Shown here: piece after piece, positions 1 to 5,531 of the stretch
Numbering within the stretch: position 1 is the stretch's first letter
How the letters are laid out: every line of letters starts with the position of its first letter
DNA from: Candidatus Woesearchaeota archaeon
GTDB lineage: Archaea > Nanobdellota > Nanobdellia > Woesearchaeales > ARS49
DNA length: 9,974 nucleotides
Reading direction: 5' to 3'
Assembly: GCA_003694525.1 (NCBI GenBank)
Contig: RFLK01000068.1
Location: 1 to 9,974, forward strand
Position numbers and translations under genes: made by a program
Notes under the pieces: model-generated
Databases searched by the model: none
Seen by the model: the letters and a program-made list of their open reading frames with translations, nothing else
What the model was told of the DNA's origin: nothing

Positions 1-8
1 AACACAGA

Positions 9-977
9 ATGAGAAAAAAACTGATAGCCCCAATTGCATCAATAATCTTTTCATACGGCTGTGCGGGTAACGATCAAAAATTATACGAGAGGATGGACAA
101 TCTCCAATCACAAATAGTGCAAGAGAGGGGCTATAGGCAGGAGATGACTCGCGAGATATACAATATGAGAGAAGATGTGAGGCTTCTCGTAAAAAGAGCA
201 AAGGAAGAGAGCGTAAAGTCAGGAAGCGGAAGGCTGGACCATCTTGCAACAGAGCAAGGAAGACTATACGCGGAAATTGCAAGAGAATCCCTTGACCGTC
301 AGAGGCAAGATGCGAATATAGCCCAAATAATGTCCAAAACAGAACAGTCAAATGAAGCATACAAGAGGCAAACAACCAGGCGCTTGAACGAGCTTGAAAA
401 AGAACTCCTGAAAGCGAAAAGAGCGCCTGTTGATACAATGCCTGATGCGATGGAAATCCTCAAAGGCAAAAAAATATACTTGTGCAGAATTGCAGAAAAC
501 TCAGGAGGGTCAGACCTTTCAGAGTTCGCATCACCAAAAGCATACATAACAATAGAGTCCGCAAGAAAAGCAATAGAAGAGGGCTATTTGCCTCAAAACA
601 CGCTTGATCTTTTGGCACAAGCCTACAAAAACAGTGAAGGAAAAACTACTGCCAAAGCACTCATAGCCCACAGCAACCTTGAGCTGAAACAATCATCCCT
701 GGATTATCTCATCGAAGAGAGAGCAATTATGAGCGCAGACGGCCAGAGACTCCAAACATTCACAACACAAGGAAAAGAAACATACTTGAGAGTGCTTGAC
801 ATTGAACAAAAAGAAACATCAACTCCGCAAAAGACAAACATTCCAGACAATCTCAGGCTTGAAATGCAAAGGGTTGAAAGAGACATAAAACGCGCTCGAA
901 ACCTTCCTGAAGGACCTGTCAGGGATTCGCTTTTGAAAAACCTTCAAAAAAGAAGACAAGAGCTCTTGAGAAGATAA
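9..977 (+). CDS. Putative lipid-anchored coiled-coil surface protein (hypothetical)
   Basis: I do not recognise the family. The N-terminus is basic (MRKK), followed by a short hydrophobic stretch ending in S-Y-G-C at Cys18, which resembles a lipobox. The mature protein would then be tethered outside the membrane through Cys18. Residues about 22-138 are rich in E, K, R and Q with few helix breakers, as expected for a long coiled coil. A region at about 148-265 looks globular (KKIYLCRI near 154-161, Cys159). The tail, about 280-322, is a second highly charged helix ending in R-R. ATG at 9 is the natural start because the signal-like segment begins there, but only 8 bases are visible upstream, so promoter and ribosome site cannot be judged. 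The next two genes also carry lipobox-like N-termini. Lipidation is an inference from the motif; function is unknown. Confidence 0.75.
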   Translation: MRKKLIAPIASIIFSYGCAGNDQKLYERMDNLQSQIVQERGYRQEMTREIYNMREDVRLLVKRAKEESVKSGSGRLDHLATEQGRLYAEIARESLDRQRQDANIAQIMSKTEQSNEAYKRQTTRRLNELEKELLKAKRAPVDTMPDAMEILKGKKIYLCRIAENSGGSDLSEFASPKAYITIESARKAIEEGYLPQNTLDLLAQAYKNSEGKTTAKALIAHSNLELKQSSLDYLIEERAIMSADGQRLQTFTTQGKETYLRVLDIEQKETSTPQKTNIPDNLRLEMQRVERDIKRARNLPEGPVRDSLLKNLQKRRQELLRR

Positions 978-1052
978 AAAGGCCCTTGTTGAGTTTTGAA
1001 AGAGACGAAGACTATTAAAAACAAATTGAAGAGCACACTCACTATTGAAATA

Positions 1053-1076
1053 ATAACATCTTACATAACATCTTAC
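1053..1076. repeat. Perfect tandem duplication, 2 x 12 bp
   Basis: ATAACATCTTAC occurs twice head to tail (1053-1064 and 1065-1076) with no mismatch. It lies about 80 bases upstream of the TATA box of the next gene. It could be a regulator site repeat or a recent slippage product; the sequence alone does not decide. Confidence 0.8.
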
Positions 1077-1130
1077 AATATTTTCTTAGCTGTTTGAAAA
1101 CTTATTGATGATTTTTAGAAAAAGCCTTTA

Positions 1131-1150
1131 TCGTTACTGCTTGGTAACGA
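1131..1150. promoter_or_regulatory. Inverted repeat next to TATA box, candidate operator
   Basis: TCGTTAC (1131-1137) and GTAACGA (1144-1150) are perfect inverted arms separated by 6 bases. The right arm runs into the BRE-like position just upstream of the TATA box at 1155. A symmetric site there is well placed for a dimeric archaeal regulator that competes with or assists TFB/TBP. The regulator is unknown. As RNA it would lie upstream of the predicted transcription start, so a transcribed hairpin is less likely. Confidence 0.5.
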
Positions 1151-1206
1151 AACATTTATATACTGGTTAATTCGCAACTGTTTAGTACTCACTTTGTTGA
1201 GGGAGG
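1148..1206 (+). promoter_or_regulatory. Archaeal promoter and ribosome site of the barrel-like gene
   Basis: A BRE-like CGAAACA (1148-1154) precedes TTTATATA (1155-1162). Transcription would start about 24-26 bases downstream, near 1182-1187. The leader of about 30 bases carries GGAGG (1202-1206), six bases before the ATG at 1213, which fixes that start. Confidence 0.75.
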
Positions 1207-1212
1207 GTTGAT

Positions 1213-2295
1213 ATGAAAAATTCAAAACTTGCCGATCGCACGAAACAATTCTTCAAGACACTTGCAACAAATGCTGCCATTGCAACAGCTCTTTTGGGAA
1301 GCGGATGCGCAGTAACGCAAAAGCAAGTCCAAGAAGCAAAAAAACCAGTTAAGAGAATTACAATAAACGACACTGCAGGAGTGCCCTCAATAGATGCTTT
1401 TGCAAGTGTTGAGGCGAGCACGAGCTCAAAGAAACACAGCGCAGGCGTTAGAGGATATGTCAACCCAACAAGGCTTGCAGGAATAAAGAGAGTTCCGCTA
1501 ACAATAGAATCATACGAAGGGCTAAACTGGGAGAGAGGCAAGAGCGATGCACGCTTTTGGAGCCAGGATGTAAAATTATCCCTTGGTTATGACTCAATAG
1601 AAGACTCAAAAGACTTCAGAATAAATGTTCTTCCAGAATTCGGATATGCCACAAGACGAGACCTCTCAGGCGAGGCTGCAATAAAGCAAGAGAGCGCCTT
1701 CTCACTTGGAGGCAAAGGAACGCTTGCATTGCCTGTTGGAGAGGGCTATCTGAGGCTGGCTTTGAGGGGAGCAAAGTTTGTTGACGGAGGATCTGGAGAA
1801 TACCGTTCAAGAGATGGTCAAGGAGAGCGAGTCAAGCTTGCACTTGACGGCCACTCTTTTGAGGCTAGCGCGCTATATACAATGGAATTGCCAGAGCTTA
1901 TGGAAAAAGGCGGGCTTCTTCTTGGCGCAAATGCAGGCTTTGCAGATGTCACTCGCAAGGCGTCGGGCAAGACAAGCTCGGGCTCAGAACTTACTGCGGA
2001 CGACAATCTTCAAACAATACTTGCAGGAGGAGAAATTGGAATATACACTACTGATGCTCCTCTAACTGAGGGATTTGCATCCCTGTCGCTTATAGGCGGA
2101 CTTTCAAAGACAAAAGAAAAGCTAAGCTACAACTTTGCACAATCAAGCACATCAAGCGAAGATGCTCCATATGTGGGGCTCAGAGTTCGCCAACAGATAC
2201 TCGACAAGTGGTTCCTTGGCGTTGAAGGAAAATACCTTCCAAAGCAAAAGGAAGCACAAGGCGCATTTTCGTTTGTATACCTCTTTGGCGAATAG
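1213..2295 (+). CDS. Putative lipoprotein with beta-barrel-like body
   Basis: I do not recognise a named family. Residues 1-31 form a signal-like segment (basic residues, then a hydrophobic stretch) ending L-G-S-G-C, with Cys32 in lipobox position. A Lys/Gln linker follows (about 35-50). From about 63 to the end the protein is almost entirely beta-strand-like: repeated 8-12-residue stretches of alternating polar and nonpolar residues separated by Gly/Asp/Ser turns, for example near 118-126, 136-145, 161-173, 178-189, 207-224, 234-246, 268-278, 287-297, 319-329 and 333-341. The last strand (349-358) is rich in F, V, Y and L. This resembles bacterial outer-membrane barrels, although the chain ends in F-G-E rather than an aromatic residue. 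A surface beta-sandwich or solenoid remains possible. It has its own strong TATA promoter. Confidence 0.8.
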   Translation: MKNSKLADRTKQFFKTLATNAAIATALLGSGCAVTQKQVQEAKKPVKRITINDTAGVPSIDAFASVEASTSSKKHSAGVRGYVNPTRLAGIKRVPLTIESYEGLNWERGKSDARFWSQDVKLSLGYDSIEDSKDFRINVLPEFGYATRRDLSGEAAIKQESAFSLGGKGTLALPVGEGYLRLALRGAKFVDGGSGEYRSRDGQGERVKLALDGHSFEASALYTMELPELMEKGGLLLGANAGFADVTRKASGKTSSGSELTADDNLQTILAGGEIGIYTTDAPLTEGFASLSLIGGLSKTKEKLSYNFAQSSTSSEDAPYVGLRVRQQILDKWFLGVEGKYLPKQKEAQGAFSFVYLFGE

Positions 2296-2328
2296 GTAGC
2301 TACTAAATAATAGTAACTTTTTTATATT
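2293..2328 (+). promoter_or_regulatory. Compact stop / inverted repeat / T-run / TATA junction
   Basis: The stop codon (2293-2295) is followed at once by the palindrome GTAGCTAC (2296-2303). The inverted repeat TACTA-N5-TAGTA (2301-2315) and a run of six T (2318-2323) come next. The T-run merges into TTTATATT (2321-2328), the TATA-like box of the following gene. The stretch could act both as terminator of the upstream gene and promoter of the next. The predicted start of transcription is about 2348-2352. Confidence 0.5.
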
Positions 2329-2370
2329 TGTCACTTTTGCCAAGGGGAAATCACACTGATGGGGGTAACA

Positions 2371-3204
2371 ATGAACAAGAAATCAAACAATCTCGCAACA
2401 AAGATTGCAGGACTTGGACTTGCAGCAACACTGGGACTTGGATGCGTTACAATGACGCGCGAACAGAGGCGCGAGGACGCATACAGGAGAGCACGAAGCA
2501 TAGCAGAAGTGATCTCAGGGACAGAGCCTATCACCTCTGCAGATATTGCAAACATAACAACGCAGACAGCTCACGACTACACATTCTCAAAAGTGCGCGA
2601 GGCAGCACAATTGTACTCAGAGCTTGACAATGTCGAAAGAGAAAATGTTGATTTGAGGAAAAGAGAGCTTGCCCAATACGTTCAAAACGGATTGAGGCTT
2701 GCAGAAGGAGACCTGTACTTCCACCTCAACTGCGTGAGAGGAGAGGGAGCTGATGAGAGATATGTTGGAATAATAGTTAAAGCTCCTGAGAGAGTTGCAG
2801 GCAAAAGAACTCTTGACGAGCTTGCAAACCTCCTTGCACCATTGACAGGAGCAGACTCAAGCGCTGATGCACTCTTCGATGCAAAAAGCGTTATGAAACT
2901 TGTCGCAAACGCCCAAAAAAGATACCAACACTTTGGAAGGGGCGAGGTTGCAGGAATGGACGAGGCTTCTGAATATGGCTATGTTGGCCTTGGAAACAAG
3001 GACGCTGTAGGACGCGTTATCGCACACTTTGGAGACTTGCCATATTCTAATGAGGCAGGCGAGGCTGCAGGCCACAACTTCACATTGGAAGCACATCAGA
3101 TGCTCTCAACTTCCGAGCAAGGCGCAAGCTACAACGAGCTGGGCCCTGTGCTTTCAGGACAGCTTGTCATCGAAGAAGAGCCACGCGGCTACAGATCAAG
3201 ATAA
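2371..3204 (+). CDS. Putative lipoprotein, helical, unknown family
   Basis: I do not recognise the family. I chose the ATG at 2371 (277 residues) over an in-frame ATG at 2359: the GGGGGT at 2361-2366 lies correctly before 2371, whereas the nearest G-rich stretch before 2359 is too far away. The N-terminus has lysines, a short hydrophobic core and L-G-L-G-C, placing Cys25 in lipobox position. Residues about 29-115 are rich in charged residues and predicted helical. A moderately hydrophobic strand (YVGIIV, 131-136) and a helical region (146-185) follow. The C-terminal third contains GYVGLG and ends in a hydrophilic RGYRSR tail. It has its own TATA-like promoter, and its stop is 3 bases from the next ATG, so the two are probably co-transcribed and translationally coupled. 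Confidence 0.78.
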   Translation: MNKKSNNLATKIAGLGLAATLGLGCVTMTREQRREDAYRRARSIAEVISGTEPITSADIANITTQTAHDYTFSKVREAAQLYSELDNVERENVDLRKRELAQYVQNGLRLAEGDLYFHLNCVRGEGADERYVGIIVKAPERVAGKRTLDELANLLAPLTGADSSADALFDAKSVMKLVANAQKRYQHFGRGEVAGMDEASEYGYVGLGNKDAVGRVIAHFGDLPYSNEAGEAAGHNFTLEAHQMLSTSEQGASYNELGPVLSGQLVIEEEPRGYRSR

Positions 3205-3207
3205 GCA

Positions 3208-4173
3208 ATGAGCAGTCTAAAAGCAACAATTTTACTTTTAGTTTTAGTTTTGGCAGCCAGCGCAGCAAACGCGCAAGTGCTATTTAACGGAGGAGGATTT
3301 GATCCTTTCAGCGGAGGAGGGTTTGACCCGTTCAACGGAGGCGGTCTTGATCCATTTAATGGAGGCGGGCTTGACCCGTTCAATGGGGGCGGACTTGATC
3401 CATTTAATGGAGGAGGGTTTGATCCTTTCAACGGAGGGGGTTTTGACCCTGCAAACAATCAGAACGTTCCGCAAGAAGTAAACGATCCAGTGCCTCCAAG
3501 ACCTGGACCTGTTCCAACTCCTGAAGTTAACCTCGCACCTCAAATATTGAGCCAGCCAGTTACAAGCGTGGTTCTTGGCACAACTTATCTTTACAAAGTA
3601 GTTGCGACGGATCCCAATGGAGATGCCTTGTCTTATTCTCTGGATGTTGCGCCAAATGGCATGACAATAGACCAGAGCGGGCTTGTCTTGTGGACTCCTG
3701 GGTTTTTTGACCTGTTCTTCAATCACGAAGTCAAACTAAGAGTATCTGACGGAAAATTAGCAGCTATTCAGAAATTCAATGTTGATGTAACATTCTCTGG
3801 ACAACCTCAACAGCCAGCGCCAGTGCAAACAGCGCCTGCGCAAAAAGTTGAGAGCAAAAGAGAATCAGTCCAAATAGGCTCAATAAACTACATAGACAAT
3901 GTTGGGCCTGGAGGGATGCTTGTGTTCAAGATGTCCTTTAGAAACAACGGAGATGTTGACCTGGAGGATGCAAGCGTCAAGGTAACAGTTCCAGAGCTTG
4001 GAGTCCGCTCTGCGAGCCTCAAAGTAGAAGAGCTCAACAGAAAGGATCGAGAGATCAAGACGCTTACAGTATACATACCGCAGGAAGCGACTCCAGGATG
4101 GTATTATGCACGACTTACGATAGATTCTGGAAGCGTGCATCGTGTCGTCCATAGAGATTTTGAGGTCAGATAA
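3208..4173 (+). CDS. Secreted GGG(F/L)DPFN-repeat protein with cadherin-like and CARDB-like domains
   Basis: The start at 3208 begins a clear signal peptide: Lys5, a Leu/Val-rich core (8-16) and an A-N-A cleavage site near residue 22. Residues 27-82 are seven copies of an octapeptide, (N/S)GGG(F/L)DPF. A Pro-rich linker follows (95-110). Residues about 109-197 match the putative-Ig/cadherin-like pattern, with ATDPNGDALSYSL (133-145) and a GLVLWTP segment (158-164). A second Pro/Gln linker (198-212) leads to a CARDB-like Ig domain (about 222-321) carrying VTVPELG (259-265). There is no C-terminal membrane segment, so the protein is presumably released or held by contacts with other surface proteins. 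It follows the preceding lipoprotein gene after 3 bases with no clear Shine-Dalgarno site. Exact function is unknown; a structural or adhesive surface role is inferred. Confidence 0.88.
   Translation: MSSLKATILLLVLVLAASAANAQVLFNGGGFDPFSGGGFDPFNGGGLDPFNGGGLDPFNGGGLDPFNGGGFDPFNGGGFDPANNQNVPQEVNDPVPPRPGPVPTPEVNLAPQILSQPVTSVVLGTTYLYKVVATDPNGDALSYSLDVAPNGMTIDQSGLVLWTPGFFDLFFNHEVKLRVSDGKLAAIQKFNVDVTFSGQPQQPAPVQTAPAQKVESKRESVQIGSINYIDNVGPGGMLVFKMSFRNNGDVDLEDASVKVTVPELGVRSASLKVEELNRKDREIKTLTVYIPQEATPGWYYARLTIDSGSVHRVVHRDFEVR
3286..3453 (+). repeat. Coding tandem repeat, 7 x 24 bp
   Basis: Seven in-frame 24-base units encode the octapeptide (N/S)GGG(F/L)DPF, the last ending in Ala instead of Phe. The hydrophobic position reads F, F, L, L, L, F, F along the array. 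Third codon positions vary (GAT/GAC, CCT/CCG/CCA, TTT/TTC). Units 2-3 and 4-5 share the GAC CCG TTC then GAT CCA TTT alternation, which suggests duplication of a 48-base dimer. Confidence 0.92.
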
Positions 4174-4185
4174 TGGGCTTTTAAG

Positions 4186-4200
4186 CGAAAGCTTTATATA
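4186..4200 (+). promoter_or_regulatory. Strong archaeal promoter of the S-layer-type operon
   Basis: BRE-like CGAAAG (4186-4191) is followed by TTTATATA (4193-4200), with further TATAT beyond it. Transcription would begin near 4219-4226, leaving a leader of about 70 bases. AAGC-GAAA-GCTT (4183-4194) overlaps the BRE, but is probably just part of the promoter consensus. Confidence 0.78.
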
Positions 4201-4230
4201 TATCACTCAAGAGTAACACAAAAATAAAAC

Positions 4231-4288
4231 CACTCCTTAATGGAGAAAAACAATTGACCTGTCGCCTGCGACGGGAAATTTGGGGGGA
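4231..4288 (+). promoter_or_regulatory. Structured 5' leader with G6 Shine-Dalgarno
   Basis: A perfect CTCC/GGAG hairpin (4233-4236 with 4242-4245) is followed by a 7-bp hairpin, CCTGTCG (4258-4264) with CGACGGG (4269-4275, one G-U pair) around a 4-base loop. A run of six G and GAT (4282-4289) sits about six bases before the ATG at 4295. The arrangement may stabilise the mRNA of an abundant protein or control access to the ribosome site; this is inference. Confidence 0.5.
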
Positions 4289-4294
4289 TATCCA

Positions 4295-5524
4295 ATGAAG
4301 GCAAAAGCAATTATCGCATTTGTGCTCTTTTTGGCAGTCATCGCCTCGGCGAGCGCAGCACAAATCCCACTCGTGCTCGAGGAAGTCGAATTTGACGACA
4401 CCACCCTGAGCCCGTACGGGGACAACCGCCTCTCAGTAGAGCGCGGAGAAGAATACGATGTACGCGTACAAATTACGCCAACAGCTGACATCTCAGATGC
4501 GCAAATGCGCATTACAATAGACGGCTATGAGTTCAGCGATGTTGAAGATATACAAGCGCGAACACAGCCAGAAGACTACAGTGCAAACGTAACATATGTT
4601 GAAAAACTCAAGCTAAAAATACCATCAGAGCTTGACAGGGACAACTACAAACTAAGACTAACAATAGCAGACAAGTACAACAATGCACTTGTACAAGAAT
4701 ACAACCTAAAAATCGATGCGGCAAGACACGCTCTGCGCATTGACGATGTAGTATTCTCTCCAAACAGCGCTGTGCGCGCAGGAAGCGCACTCTTAACCAC
4801 TGTCAGAGTGGAAAATAAAGGAGAGCAGCGCGAGAGAGATGTGAGAGTTACAGTAAGCGTGCCAGAGCTTGGCATCGCAGCAACAGACTACATCGAAGAG
4901 ATAGACGATGGAGATGAGGAAGAAGAAACTGAAGAGATCTTCCTCAGAATACCAAGATGCTCAAAACCAGGAGTGTATGACGTTCTTGTTGAAGCAGAAT
5001 ACCAACGCCGGCACAAGAAAGTCAGCGAGCGCAAGAGCATAACAGTTCTTGAAGACGAGACCTGCGCAGAGGATGCAGCTCCAAAGACTACAGTCTCAAT
5101 CAGCAACCAAGCACAGAGCGTCACTGCTGGAGAGAGCGCAGTCTATCCGATAACCGTAACAAATGCGGGCAGAGTGAGCAGAACGTTCACAGTGCAAACA
5201 CAGAGCGCAGAATGGGCAGATGTTTCAATAACTCCAACAAGCACGCTTGTTGTGCCCGCAGGCGCAACCCAGACCGTGTTTGTCAACGTAGCAGCCCACG
5301 AAGATGCACCTGCAGGAGCACACTCTCTTGTTGCAACCATCGCATCAGGAGAATTCAGCCAACAGGTAATGCTCACAACCAATGTGAGCGAGAAGACATC
5401 GAGCGCTGTAGGAGTTCTTACAGTAGTGCTCATAGTGCTCATAGTGCTGCTCGTCATCGTAGGCCTTGTGCTACTGATCTCGCTTCTAAACCGCGAGGAA
5501 GGACGCACAGAGACGTACTACTGA
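4295..5524 (+). CDS. S-layer-type Ig-domain surface protein with C-terminal membrane anchor
   Basis: I start it at the ATG at 4295 (409 residues). An upstream TTG at 4280 is in frame, but it would put the G-rich ribosome site inside the gene. A signal peptide covers residues 1-22 (MKAKAIIAFV..., cleavage after A-S-A-A). Three Ig-like beta domains follow: about 24-142, 144-254 (CARDB-like, with SVPELGI at 188-194) and 264-366 (NEW3/DUF11-like, with AGESAVYPITVTNAG at 278-292). A strongly acidic loop, EEIDDGDEEEETEE, lies at 201-214. Cys222 and Cys257 could form a disulfide. Residues 371-398 are one very hydrophobic membrane helix, followed by a short tail EEGRTETYY. The layout fits the archaeal COG1361-type S-layer-related proteins. 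The promoter and leader suggest high expression. The downstream gene begins 7 bases after the stop. Confidence 0.88.
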   Translation: MKAKAIIAFVLFLAVIASASAAQIPLVLEEVEFDDTTLSPYGDNRLSVERGEEYDVRVQITPTADISDAQMRITIDGYEFSDVEDIQARTQPEDYSANVTYVEKLKLKIPSELDRDNYKLRLTIADKYNNALVQEYNLKIDAARHALRIDDVVFSPNSAVRAGSALLTTVRVENKGEQRERDVRVTVSVPELGIAATDYIEEIDDGDEEEETEEIFLRIPRCSKPGVYDVLVEAEYQRRHKKVSERKSITVLEDETCAEDAAPKTTVSISNQAQSVTAGESAVYPITVTNAGRVSRTFTVQTQSAEWADVSITPTSTLVVPAGATQTVFVNVAAHEDAPAGAHSLVATIASGEFSQQVMLTTNVSEKTSSAVGVLTVVLIVLIVLLVIVGLVLLISLLNREEGRTETYY

Positions 5525-5531
5525 GGAGCCG

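Larger units (their letters stand above)
978..1212 (+). other. Intergenic region with tandem repeat, palindrome and promoter
   Basis: This 235-base A+T-rich gap follows the first gene. I see no ORF with coding character on either strand. From left to right it holds a perfect 12-bp tandem duplication (1053-1076), a TTTTT-AG-AAAAA inverted repeat (1112-1123), a 7-bp-arm inverted repeat (1131-1150), a TATA box (1155-1162) and a Shine-Dalgarno motif (1202-1206). No convincing terminator hairpin follows the stop at 975-977, so any termination signal there is probably a weak T-rich one. Confidence 0.6.

Noticed and set aside
1778..2065. A 95-codon + strand ORF in another frame of the barrel-like gene
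   Set aside because: It has no signal, no domain and no ribosome site, and the other frame gives a coherent beta-rich protein from lipobox to end.
3286..3453. Possible CRISPR array or RTX calcium repeats
   Set aside because: The repeats are contiguous with no spacers and are in frame within a secreted protein, so not CRISPR. The unit GGG(F/L)DPFN does not match the RTX nonapeptide GGxGxDxUx.
3189..3458. A - strand ORF encoding tandem Pro-Pro-Pro-Leu-Asn-Gly-Ser repeats
   Set aside because: It is the antisense shadow of the Gly-rich octapeptide array in the + strand gene, which has a signal peptide and downstream domains. The - strand frame has no ribosome site or continuing domain.
3280..3726. 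A 148-codon - strand ORF across the repeat and cadherin-like region
   Set aside because: It has no recognisable domain, lies fully inside a well-supported gene, and its repetitive part mirrors the + strand repeat.
4280..4294. TTG at 4280 as the start of the S-layer-type gene
   Set aside because: It would place the G6 ribosome site inside the coding region and add a Gly/Tyr/Pro stretch before a standard signal peptide. The ATG at 4295 has ideal spacing.
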